NCBI RefSeq assembly: GCF_028606985.1
Contig: NZ_CP117416.1
Location: 5,085,001-5,149,000 of the forward strand
Direction: 5' to 3'
Length of the DNA stretch: 64,000 bases
Origin: Paenibacillus kyungheensis
GTDB lineage: Bacteria; Bacillota; Bacilli; Paenibacillales; Paenibacillaceae
Shown: one piece after another, positions 46,062 to 54,710 of the stretch
How positions within the stretch are numbered: the first letter of the stretch is position 1
Layout of the letters: each line of letters opens with the position of its first letter
Position numbers and translations under genes: made by a program
The notes under the pieces: generated by a model
What the model was told of the DNA's origin: nothing
The model's database searches: none
The model's input: only the letters and a program-made list of their open reading frames with translations

Positions 46062-48124
46062 TCTGTTTCCTCCTTAGAATATTGATGAATATATTGCATG
46101 AGTACATTTTTATCTGGGCTGTTCAAAATATCTTCGATATTCGACGGTTCCCCTAGCAAATGCGTTAATTGCACCAGTGCTCGTAAATGGGACGAACGAT
46201 CTGCCGCCGCCAAAATAATAATCAACCGTACAGGCTTATCCGGTGCAAAATAAACCGCTTCTTCTAATCGCAAAAAGCTCATTGATAGCGAACGTACTCC
46301 TTGATCTGGACGGGCATGAGGAATCGCCACTCCCGGCGTAATTACCACATAAGGTCCATTTTGTTCAATCGATTGGATCATCGCTTCAATATATTGTTCT
46401 TCGATCGTACCCATCTCTAATAGTGGCTGAGAGGCTACTGCAATCGCTTCTTTCCAATCGCTGACATTGGACTGGAAAGTTATTGTTTTTTCAGTAATCA
46501 ATTGTTCCAGCACAGGTTTCTCTGCCCCCTCTAGGGAATGCTTATTTGTTCTATGCGTATAGGTATAAATGTGTGCTTGTAATGCTTTTTCTAACTCTTC
46601 CGGTTGAAAAATAGTAGCATGCTGACCAATCACTTTGAGCAGTGAAGCGGTATCTACTTTTTCTATCGTGTACCCGTATAATTCTTGCATCACTTGCTGT
46701 CGTAGCTTTTGTTTATCTGGAATCTCCATAATTGGCGGAACTACGAACAATGGCGCAGATGTTCTAAGATGAACGGTTGAAAAAACCAGATCATATCTTA
46801 GCGTATAATTCGCCATATCTCGTACTGACAAAGCATCCAAAAATAGAATATCTGGAAACATTTCACGAAGCGTATACATCAGAATATGACTGATTCCTAT
46901 ACCGTTCGCACAGACAACAATCGCGCGCTTGCGATCATCAAGTACGGTTCCCTGTCTACGTAACCATCCACCAAAATGAATCGTAAAGTAAGCGGCTTCA
47001 TCTTCAGGCACTTTGACCCCGATACTTTTTTCAAGTGGAATCAGTGCTTTGTGGGTTAAATGATGAAGTTCAGGATAGACTTTCTGAATCCGCTCGGTCA
47101 TCTGGTTGATCAAAGAGATTCCATATAACATTCGGTAATACGCAGGACGCAAATGAACATATAACTGCTGGTACAACAGCTCCTGATCTTGCAGACTTAC
47201 ACATGCCCAGCGTTCAAATTCAGATACAATCTCCCGAATCAACTGCTGGATCACTTTGTCTTCCTGTAGTGGCGAGATATCTCGTGTACGATTCATACTA
47301 AGCAAATGAAGTGTCGCATACAGACATTCATTTTGACTCCACTCCTGCTCAAAAGCAGACGATTGCACCATTTGCTTCACCAGTTGATACTCTTGTGTAC
47401 CTGTTAACTCTTCCCAACTTTGCTGGACTGATAAAGTAGCACCTTTGCCAATCAATTGATCGGTACATAATATCAGGTACGTCAGTTCTTGCAGGCGTTC
47501 ATCGGCAAAGCTAATTGCCAGTTGATGCTCAATCTTTTCCAATTGTTGACGAATCTGCTCCAACTGCTCTGTATGATCTTCCCAGATACATTGAATAATC
47601 AATAAATGGCTGGGGCTATGAAGCACCTCGGGTAACCATTCTTCGATTAGATGGCGTTTGCGATGGTTGCTTCCTTTGATCACATATCCATCTTTTTTGG
47701 AATATTCAATCGACAATTTGTAGGCGTGTAACTTGGACTTCAATCGTTGCAGATCTTTGAGCACCGTATTACGAGACACACTGGCGATCGACTGAAAATG
47801 GTAAACAGATAATGATTCTTTGCTTAGTAGCAAAAGCAGTCCAAATACTTTTTCCCGATCTCCTTCTGAAAAAAGATAAGATCGTTTGGTTAATTTCACA
47901 GGCACATCTTCTGCTCGAATAATATCTGTTAAGTAGTAACCCACTTGACGATCATAGGAAATCGCAGAGTAACCATGATGTACCAACCAATCATTTATTT
48001 TGTTGATGCTGTATTGCAATTGTCTTCGGGTAAGCTCCATATGAGTTTCCAACTCGACCATCGTGAGTGCTGATGACTGTTGAAGTAATTGTAAGATGCC
48101 GGCACTTCGTTCATCTAAAATCAT
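46058..48124 (-). CDS. PRD-containing transcriptional regulator with EIIB-like and EIIA domains
   Basis: 688 residues from the ATG at 48124 (GGGAGG about 10 bases upstream). Order: N-terminal HTH (ILDERSAGILQLLQQSSALT), two PTS-regulation domains (about 190-400), an EIIB-like domain with VVCANGIGIS, and a C-terminal EIIA-2 domain with the phosphohistidine in VAIPHARPD. The EIIA domain is the only one in the cluster, so the regulator probably also serves as the transport EIIA, linking sugar uptake to its own activity. It activates the ulaBA-type operon it heads. Confidence 0.88.
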   Translation of the reverse strand: MILDERSAGILQLLQQSSALTMVELETHMELTRRQLQYSINKINDWLVHHGYSAISYDRQVGYYLTDIIRAEDVPVKLTKRSYLFSEGDREKVFGLLLLLSKESLSVYHFQSIASVSRNTVLKDLQRLKSKLHAYKLSIEYSKKDGYVIKGSNHRKRHLIEEWLPEVLHSPSHLLIIQCIWEDHTEQLEQIRQQLEKIEHQLAISFADERLQELTYLILCTDQLIGKGATLSVQQSWEELTGTQEYQLVKQMVQSSAFEQEWSQNECLYATLHLLSMNRTRDISPLQEDKVIQQLIREIVSEFERWACVSLQDQELLYQQLYVHLRPAYYRMLYGISLINQMTERIQKVYPELHHLTHKALIPLEKSIGVKVPEDEAAYFTIHFGGWLRRQGTVLDDRKRAIVVCANGIGISHILMYTLREMFPDILFLDALSVRDMANYTLRYDLVFSTVHLRTSAPLFVVPPIMEIPDKQKLRQQVMQELYGYTIEKVDTASLLKVIGQHATIFQPEELEKALQAHIYTYTHRTNKHSLEGAEKPVLEQLITEKTITFQSNVSDWKEAIAVASQPLLEMGTIEEQYIEAMIQSIEQNGPYVVITPGVAIPHARPDQGVRSLSMSFLRLEEAVYFAPDKPVRLIIILAAADRSSHLRALVQLTHLLGEPSNIEDILNSPDKNVLMQYIHQYSKEETE

Positions 48125-48196
48125 CTTTGTGTTGCCTCCCTTGTGATAACGATACAACAATAACCGACAAATCTATACTGTTTTTGAGTCCCTTTA

Positions 48197-48240
48197 TTGT
48201 CGAATAATCTGCACAACAATATACACTTCTTGTGCATAGT
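48197..48240. promoter_or_regulatory. TTGTGCA-type candidate operator between the PRD and CdaR genes
   Basis: TGCACAA and TTGTGCA face each other 13 bases apart (about 48210-48236), and TTGT...ACAA ends at 48197-48216 add a second overlapping pair. The motif TTGTGCATA recurs upstream of the GntP/glycerate kinase operon. CdaR is the most likely binder. Confidence 0.4.
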
Positions 48241-48349
48241 TATACCGATCATAAATAAAATACAGATAAAATCACTGCAATAGCGGAAGAATTTATTTAT
48301 AATTTAAACCAACTAATAGATTGGTCAACTGCACAAAGGGGGATGAGAT

Positions 48350-49378
48350 ATGTTCCAACTGTCCGAGCAGCAAGCTCAAGAGATAGTCGATAAAATGATG
48401 GCAGATATTCCATACAATATTAATATTATGAATGAACAGGGGATTATTATAGGCAGTGGAGAGCGACATCGAGTAGGCACTATTCATCAAGGTGCAGTTG
48501 AAGCGTTATCGATCGGTAAAATGATTGAAATTCGTACGGCTCGTGAATATGAAAAGCAAGGCACCAACGAACCGATCGTGATCAATCAGCAGTATGTAGG
48601 GGTCATCGGTATCACCGGGCATCCTGATGAAGTTCGTCCTTTTTGCAATATTGTACGAACGACAGTGACTTTGTTGATCGAACAGCGCATTGCTTTTGAA
48701 AAGCAGACGTATGAAAATAATCGCAAAAAAGCATTTAGTGACCTGTTACTTCATTATGCAGGCACGTATTCGCAAAAGATAAAAAAAGAAGCTACTTCTT
48801 ATCATATTGATTTGCTTGTCAAAACAACAGTCTTATATATCAAATCATTCCAACGGCAAGAAGATCAACCTAGTAATTGGTTACCTTATCCCTGGTTTGA
48901 GATAGATGAAGATAGCTATGTTGTGCTTATACAAGATCCAGCGAATATCAGTCCATGTATCTCCACCTTATATAGTCATCATCCTGAGCAGTGGATTGCA
49001 GTAGGCACTTCTCATACCAATATCGCTACAAGCTACCAACAAGCTCGATCAGCAATGACTCTGTTACTGTCTTTGCGTCCATCGACACAGATCATACATT
49101 ATGATGAAGTGGCATTTATCGCTCAATGGAGTCATACAGAACTAATGCAGACAGGCAATAGTGTAACCAAGTTAGAAGGGTATAGCGATTTGCTAGATAC
49201 GTTGCGAAGTTTTATAGAGCATAATTGCAATATGTCAGATACAGCGATTCATCTTAATATCCATCGCAACACACTACAATATCGTTTGAAAAAAATTCAG
49301 CAAGTAACAGGTAAAGACCCCCGTCAACTGCTGCACTTGATTGAACTCATATACGGTCTAATTTCGCTTTACAAATAA
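48350..49378 (+). CDS. cdaR: CdaR-type sugar diacid regulator
   Basis: 342 residues. N-terminal sugar-diacid recognition domain (MADIPYNINIMNEQGIIIGSG), a central GGDEF-like fold without the catalytic motif, and a C-terminal PucR-type HTH (MSDTAIHLNIHRNTLQYRLKKI). In this family the regulator activates glycerate, galactarate or glycolate genes in response to a hydroxy acid. It is divergent from the PRD-regulator/PTS operon and convergent with the glycerate kinase operon, its likely target. Confidence 0.9.
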   Translation: MFQLSEQQAQEIVDKMMADIPYNINIMNEQGIIIGSGERHRVGTIHQGAVEALSIGKMIEIRTAREYEKQGTNEPIVINQQYVGVIGITGHPDEVRPFCNIVRTTVTLLIEQRIAFEKQTYENNRKKAFSDLLLHYAGTYSQKIKKEATSYHIDLLVKTTVLYIKSFQRQEDQPSNWLPYPWFEIDEDSYVVLIQDPANISPCISTLYSHHPEQWIAVGTSHTNIATSYQQARSAMTLLLSLRPSTQIIHYDEVAFIAQWSHTELMQTGNSVTKLEGYSDLLDTLRSFIEHNCNMSDTAIHLNIHRNTLQYRLKKIQQVTGKDPRQLLHLIELIYGLISLYK

Positions 49379-49421
49379 ATCAGTCTGCACTATCCCTGAT
49401 TATGAGACGTTATTAGACAGC

Positions 49422-49463
49422 AAAAAAACGTTCCTGATCATATAGATATAGGAACGTTTTTTT
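49422..49463. terminator. Bidirectional terminator
   Basis: AAAAAAACGTTCCT / AGGAACGTTTTTTT, serving cdaR and the glycerate kinase operon. Confidence 0.85.
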
Positions 49464-49523
49464 GATTATTTGATGTATAGAGCTATTTGCGTAGAAAAGT
49501 AGCCATCTACCACTATGATCTCT

Positions 49524-50669
49524 TTATTGGTTACGCAAAGCCAGTACTCTAGCGATATTTTCACACGTACGTTCGATATTGGCTGCACCTGATTGCAATA
49601 AGGAGTCTAGATCAGAGGCTCCGGGAACAATACCGAATATCGCATCTATACCTTCATCATATAACGTATCAATGCCTTCTCCAATATACCCTGCGATAGC
49701 GATAACAGGCTTACCTGATGCACGTGCAGCCCGAGCTACACCATACGGTGTTTTGCCAAATTTGGTCTGGAAATCGATTCCGCCTTCTCCTGTAAATACA
49801 ATATCAGCACTTTCCAATTTGGGGATTAATCCGCTGTATTCGATCACAATATCTATTCCTTTTTGCAATACAGATTGTGTGAAAATAAGCAAACCTGCTC
49901 CTAATCCGCCTGCTGCGCCTGCACCTGGAATAGATGCTACATCTTTATCCAGTTGTTGCTTCACCACTGCCGCATAATGGTGCAGATTATGATCCAATTG
50001 CTGTATCATCTCCGGTGTAGCTCCTTTTTGCGGACCAAAGATCTGAGAAGCTCCTTGTTCTCCACAAAGTGGATTGGTAACATCACAAGCCACAATCAAC
50101 TGTACATCTTGTAGACGTTGATCCAGTGCAGAGATATCAATAGTAGATAAGCGACCTAGATCACCACCTCCACACGCAAGTGGTTCTCCTTGCTCATCGA
50201 GAAAGCGTACCCCTAATGCTTCCGCCATGCCTGCGCCACCATCATTCGTTGCACTTCCACCGATACCGATAATAATCTTTTTCATACCGCGATCTATACA
50301 CGCTCGAATCAATTCACCTGTACCGTAAGTGGTGGTGATTAACGGATTGCGGGTATGCTGATTTACATAGTGAATCCCACTTGCTGAAGCCATTTCAATG
50401 ACTCCTGTTACACCATCGCCCATAATACCGTAAGCAGCAGTTACCGGAGTGCCCAAAGGGCCTGTCACTTCTTTTTGATACAATTGTCCGCCTGAAGCGT
50501 CGACTAACGATTGGACGGTACCTTCCCCGCCGTCTGCCATCGGGACATGAATATAACGGGATTCTGGATAGACTTTGCGAAGCCCTTTTTCTATAGCGAT
50601 GCAGACTTCTTTGGCGGTCATACTTTCTTTAAATGAATCGGGTGCTAAAAGAAATGTTGGTTTGTTCAT
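49524..50669 (-). CDS. glxK: Glycerate 2-kinase, GlxK/GarK family
   Basis: 381 residues. Family motifs: APDSFKESMTAKEV at the start, VPMADGGEGTVQSL, GIGGSATNDGGAGMAEALG and FTGEGGIDFQTKFGKTPYGVA. It phosphorylates D-glycerate, feeding 2-phosphoglycerate into glycolysis. It follows the GntP-family permease by 12 bases, so uptake and phosphorylation of glycerate (or a precursor) are encoded together. Confidence 0.93.
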   Translation of the reverse strand: MNKPTFLLAPDSFKESMTAKEVCIAIEKGLRKVYPESRYIHVPMADGGEGTVQSLVDASGGQLYQKEVTGPLGTPVTAAYGIMGDGVTGVIEMASASGIHYVNQHTRNPLITTTYGTGELIRACIDRGMKKIIIGIGGSATNDGGAGMAEALGVRFLDEQGEPLACGGGDLGRLSTIDISALDQRLQDVQLIVACDVTNPLCGEQGASQIFGPQKGATPEMIQQLDHNLHHYAAVVKQQLDKDVASIPGAGAAGGLGAGLLIFTQSVLQKGIDIVIEYSGLIPKLESADIVFTGEGGIDFQTKFGKTPYGVARAARASGKPVIAIAGYIGEGIDTLYDEGIDAIFGIVPGASDLDSLLQSGAANIERTCENIARVLALRNQ

Positions 50670-50681
50670 GTTCTCACCTCA

Positions 50682-51977
50682 CTACAGGATAAATCCGTAA
50701 AGGATTGTTGCTACAATGGCCATCGTTCCACCGACTATTGCTTCATAAGGGATTAATCCCATCCGTTGTTTAATACTCATTTTCATAGCGCCTGCTGTTA
50801 CATGGAAATAATTGCCCTGTGGTAAAGAATCGATTACGGTAGCTCCAGTATGTACCATCACTGCCGCAGCTAATGGAGCTGTGCCCATATTCAGAATGGC
50901 TTCACCAAATGAACCGGTGGCTAAAATAACACCTGTTGAAGTAGAAGCTGTTGCCGCCGCCATCAATATCCCTGCAATCGGTGCTAAGAATGTTCCCGAA
51001 ATACCGGAAATTTCAATCAGACTTACCACTTGATTCGACAAATCAGAAGCGGTAATCAGACCTGCTATTCCACCTGCTCCGATTAGAATTAATACCGTAG
51101 CCGTCATTTTATTCAGACCTGATGTCGTATATTCTACGATCTTACTGCCTTGTCGCATCGCTAACATGCCTATAATGCCTGCAATCGGCAAAATATACAT
51201 CGCATCTACTTTGAAATTAGCTAATGCTTGGATACCGGATATCGAACCGATTGGATTAATCATTAATAACACCACAGCTACAACAGGAGCGACAATCGCT
51301 CTACCTAGAGGCGGATATTTGGAAGTATCGACATCTTGTTCGACAGCTTCCTCGTCTGTCACCATGACTCCTTTGTTTTTGAGTAGCGAAGCGACTACTA
51401 CTGTCACAATCAATCCACAGATCGCAGGAATAACACCGGCAAGCATCACCTGACTGAGATCCAGATTGAATCCACGTGCCGCCGCGATAGTATTGGGATT
51501 AGGAGAAATAATATTTCCTGCTTTACCGCCTCCCGATAAAGCTAATAACAATGCTATTTTGGAAATTCCCATTTTGTTACCTACTGAAAGAGCAATTGGT
51601 GCTACGATCAGTACCGCAACTGGAATAAATACACCTACAGCCGTAATAATCATAGTTGCCAGCGCTAGTGCTAGAATCGCTTTACTACCACCGAACTTTT
51701 TGACAATGGCTTGAGCAATAGTCTCTGCCGCCCCTGATTCCATCATCACACCTGCTAATACACCTGCGGCAAGCACGCGCAGTACGGTTCCCATCACACT
51801 TTGTGTACCATTGACCAATATTGTAACGGTCTGCTCTAGATTGGCTCCCCCTAGAAGTGCACCGATAATGGCTCCCAGAAATAAAGCATATACCGGATTC
51901 AATTTGCGCAAAATGAGAATGATAGCGATAGCTAATCCTACTAAAGCGCCTATCCAGCTAATCGTTAAACCTTCCAT
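50682..51977 (-). CDS. GntP-family gluconate/hydroxy-acid:H+ symporter
   Basis: 431 residues from the ATG at 51977 (GGGGGAAGA 3-9 bases before; an upstream ATG lies before the ribosome binding site). About 12 membrane spans; motifs SGGGKAGNIISPNPNTIAAA and HTGATVIDSLPQGNYFH are typical of GntP permeases. Together with glycerate kinase and CdaR it points to glycerate or another sugar acid as substrate. Confidence 0.9.
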   Translation of the reverse strand: MEGLTISWIGALVGLAIAIILILRKLNPVYALFLGAIIGALLGGANLEQTVTILVNGTQSVMGTVLRVLAAGVLAGVMMESGAAETIAQAIVKKFGGSKAILALALATMIITAVGVFIPVAVLIVAPIALSVGNKMGISKIALLLALSGGGKAGNIISPNPNTIAAARGFNLDLSQVMLAGVIPAICGLIVTVVVASLLKNKGVMVTDEEAVEQDVDTSKYPPLGRAIVAPVVAVVLLMINPIGSISGIQALANFKVDAMYILPIAGIIGMLAMRQGSKIVEYTTSGLNKMTATVLILIGAGGIAGLITASDLSNQVVSLIEISGISGTFLAPIAGILMAAATASTSTGVILATGSFGEAILNMGTAPLAAAVMVHTGATVIDSLPQGNYFHVTAGAMKMSIKQRMGLIPYEAIVGGTMAIVATILYGFIL

Positions 51978-52063
51978 TCGTCTTCCCCCTATTGCTTTGT
52001 TGAACACGCTCTCAGTATAGCGCTTTCAACTTTGAAAACCTATTGATAAAAAGACGAAATTGA

Positions 52064-52079
52064 TTGTGCATATGAACAA
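52064..52079. promoter_or_regulatory. Palindrome upstream of the gntP-glxK operon
   Basis: TTGTGCATATGAACAA is a 16-base near-perfect palindrome (14 of 16) centred about 95 bases before the permease start. It shares TTGTGCATA with the region between the PRD regulator and cdaR, consistent with a CdaR site. Confidence 0.45.
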
Positions 52080-52197
52080 CTAAATAAGATTGTTGTGTTG
52101 GATCATATCAAGGTCCAATGTGCCGCAATTCGGGTAATAGACAAAGAACCATACCCACGATACATATTATACGTTGCGTATGAAAGGAGTTAACCGC

Positions 52198-53124
52198 TTG
52201 AATCCTTCGGCTATTTTGCTTTTGAAAAACACGATCCGGTTATTACGACCGATTGCTGTGATTACTTCCAGTGTGGTGATTATCTTTTCAGGTGTTTTTC
52301 CACTTTTCGCTTATTATGATCTGCCTAAAGGGGTATTAAGCGCTGTCTCGTTATTACTACTGGTTGGATGCTTTATGATTCATGGCGCATTAACTCATGC
52401 ACTGAATGATTATACCGATTATTTATCAGGTACCGATCAACACAGCCCTGCTTATTTATCTGGAGGAAGCCGGGTTATTCAAGAAGGTCGCATCGCTCCA
52501 CAGACACTCAAATGGATCGGATATGGACTTGCAATCGGGTTATTGGTGATTGCCGGAGTACTGGCTTTGCTCGGATATTATCCGTTAGCTTTACTGCTGG
52601 TGATTGGTGTCTGGGGAGCCGCTTCTTATTCGATGCCTCCGTTACGATTCAGTTATATCCCTCTAGCAGGTGAATGGTTAAGTACCTTTCCGTCAGCCTT
52701 TTTCTTAGGATTAGCAGGCGTATGGATCATGTTAGGGGATTTTCCAGAATGGGCGGTACAAAATGCTGTTATCAATGCGCTATATTGTATCGCCTGGGTA
52801 ATGATCCACCATATTCCTGATCTAGCAGCCGATCAGCAAGCTTCTCCTGTGAAGCGGACAAGTGTAGTCTGGTCTGTCGATATGTTTGGTCCCAAGTACA
52901 GCTCGCTTCCTGCAATTGTCTATATGATTCTGATCGGATTATGTGCATTATGGTTAGGTACCGATCGGCTATGGGCGGCTATAGGTGTAGCGGTAATTGC
53001 GATTGTATCTATCTTTTTAATCGTCAGAACTGATATACAAGATGCCGAACAAGTAACTGCCTGTGAGAAAAAGCTATTATTGATCGCGATGATCACAGCG
53101 ATATGGTTAGGTATTTTTATATAA
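52198..53124 (+). CDS. UbiA-family prenyltransferase
   Basis: 308 residues from a TTG at 52198, 8 bases after AAAGGAG. About eight or nine transmembrane helices with the two Asp-rich motifs: NDYTDYLSGTD (first motif) and DLAADQQ (second motif), which chelate the magnesium of the prenyl diphosphate. The family covers MenA, UbiA and protohaem/chlorophyll transferases; no menaquinone genes lie nearby, so the acceptor is unknown. Monocistronic. Confidence 0.85.
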   Translation: MNPSAILLLKNTIRLLRPIAVITSSVVIIFSGVFPLFAYYDLPKGVLSAVSLLLLVGCFMIHGALTHALNDYTDYLSGTDQHSPAYLSGGSRVIQEGRIAPQTLKWIGYGLAIGLLVIAGVLALLGYYPLALLLVIGVWGAASYSMPPLRFSYIPLAGEWLSTFPSAFFLGLAGVWIMLGDFPEWAVQNAVINALYCIAWVMIHHIPDLAADQQASPVKRTSVVWSVDMFGPKYSSLPAIVYMILIGLCALWLGTDRLWAAIGVAVIAIVSIFLIVRTDIQDAEQVTACEKKLLLIAMITAIWLGIFI

Positions 53125-53173
53125 ATAGATAAAAGTATATACACTTCACTACATCTAACTATGCTTCAATGAT

Positions 53174-53224
53174 AAAAAAAGAAACGCTATCGACTAAGCT
53201 TGATGATCGGTAGCGTTTCTTTTT
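53174..53224 (+). terminator. Terminator after the UbiA-family gene
   Basis: AAAAGAAACGCTA / TAGCGTTTCTTTT with inner CGA / TCG, ending in a T run. It also faces the asparaginase gene on the other strand. Confidence 0.8.
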
Positions 53225-53345
53225 GGTTTTTTTCATGTTGATATGTTCATTAGATACTGCACATCTATTGATTAGATAGCGCACATACAATTATAGGTAC
53301 TTACCACTTTGGACAAATTATAGGATTATCGCTACATCCCTATTC

Positions 53346-54470
53346 TTAATATGCTTCAAAGTAGCTTTGAATCGTTGCAGGGTCTTTGGTCTGAGTTAGA
53401 GCTAACATTAACAAAATGCGAGCTTTCTGCGGATTCAGTGAATCAGCATATAATGTACCTATTTCAGCATCCGAGTCTAATGGAGTGACTACACCACTAC
53501 CTGTACGTGTCGAACGCACAACAGTTACTCCCTGATCGACGGCTCTAGCTGCGCCTTCACTGGAACGGGTAGATAATGATCCATTCCCACTGCCTGCTAC
53601 GACAATGCCTTTAGCACCTGAGGCTACTGCCGCATCGTACAGATAACTGCCATTGTTTTGATATTCGTATAAAATATCGACCTGTGGTAATTCGGTCATT
53701 CCTTTGACATCAAAAACTGTATTTGCTGTATGTTTGCGTGTCGATTGATTATAAAAATACACTTTATCGCCAGACACGACACCCAGATAACCTTGTTCGA
53801 CCGATTTGAATGTATCGGTTCCTGTCGTATTGGTTTTGGTAATATAACGTGCCGCCCCAATCCGATCATTCAGAACAATCATGACTCCTTTGCCAGTAGA
53901 TTCAGGGTTACTCGCAATTTTGACAGCATTGTATAAATTAAATGAACCGTCTGCACTGATCGCTGTTGCCGGGCGCATCGCTCCTACAACCACTACAGGC
54001 TTATCACTTTTGACGACCAAATCTAGAAAATACGCTGTTTCTTCTAATGTGTCTGTACCATGTGTGACTACAATACCATCGACATCGTCAGAAGAGAGTA
54101 ATTCATTGATCCGATTGGCTAATTTGAGCAAAACAGCATTGTCAATATCAGGGCTACCAACATTCGCAATTTGTTCTCCGCTGATATCTGCTACTTTTTT
54201 CATTTCAGGTACAGCATTAATTAATACATCGATACCTAATGCGCCTGCTTTATATCCGGTTACATCGGTATTGGATTCTGAAGAACCTGCAATAGTACCG
54301 CCTGTAGCAAGAATTTTGATGTTTGGTAAAGATGTTTGTACAGCTGTGGTCTGAGAAGTAGGATTGGTGTCTGTCGCCGCCGATGCAGAATAACTCATAA
54401 CAGGCATTAACAATACCGCTGTTAACATAGAGACACACCATTTTTGTTTCCATTGCACTGATAATTTCAT
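53346..54470 (-). CDS. ansZ: Secreted type II L-asparaginase
   Basis: 374 residues. Signal peptide about 1-32 (basic start, hydrophobic core, cleavage near SASAA). The mature enzyme begins with [10 protein letters not shown], where Thr59 is the nucleophile, and has [11 protein letters not shown] with the second-site Thr139 and Asp140. It hydrolyses extracellular asparagine to aspartate and ammonia. A perfect TnrA/GlnR box precedes it, matching the nitrogen control of B. subtilis ansZ. Single gene. Confidence 0.92.
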   Translation of the reverse strand: MKLSVQWKQKWCVSMLTAVLLMPVMSYSASAATDTNPTSQTTAVQTSLPNIKILATGGTIAGSSESNTDVTGYKAGALGIDVLINAVPEMKKVADISGEQIANVGSPDIDNAVLLKLANRINELLSSDDVDGIVVTHGTDTLEETAYFLDLVVKSDKPVVVVGAMRPATAISADGSFNLYNAVKIASNPESTGKGVMIVLNDRIGAARYITKTNTTGTDTFKSVEQGYLGVVSGDKVYFYNQSTRKHTANTVFDVKGMTELPQVDILYEYQNNGSYLYDAAVASGAKGIVVAGSGNGSLSTRSSEGAARAVDQGVTVVRSTRTGSGVVTPLDSDAEIGTLYADSLNPQKARILLMLALTQTKDPATIQSYFEAY

Positions 54471-54519
54471 ACCTATTCCCCCTTGTCATTGAATAATAAC
54501 GCTATGACTTTAAACCTTA

Positions 54520-54536
54520 TGTAAATTAATATTACA
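54520..54536. promoter_or_regulatory. TnrA/GlnR nitrogen-control box
   Basis: TGTAA-ATTAATA-TTACA fits TGTNA-N7-TNACA exactly, within a longer perfect TTATGTAA / TTACATAA inverted repeat. It is centred about 58 bases before the asparaginase start and about 40 bases upstream of a TATTAT -10 (54493-54498). Confidence 0.7.
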
Positions 54537-54631
54537 TAAATATAATATTAATATGTATTATAGCGATAAATAGCTAAATAACTCAATAGAATTGTATATT
54601 TATGCAAACAATATGTCATTTTATATAACAC

Positions 54632-54671
54632 AAAATAAGGATGTCAGCTTATAATAACTGATATCCTTATT
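54632..54671 (-). terminator. Terminator after the DUF4353-like gene
   Basis: AATAAGGAT / ATCCTTATT with inner TCAG / CTGA, on the minus strand after the lipoprotein stop. Confidence 0.7.
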
Positions 54672-54710
54672 GATCATGTTAGATTATATTTAATTTTTAC
54701 TACATAATGA

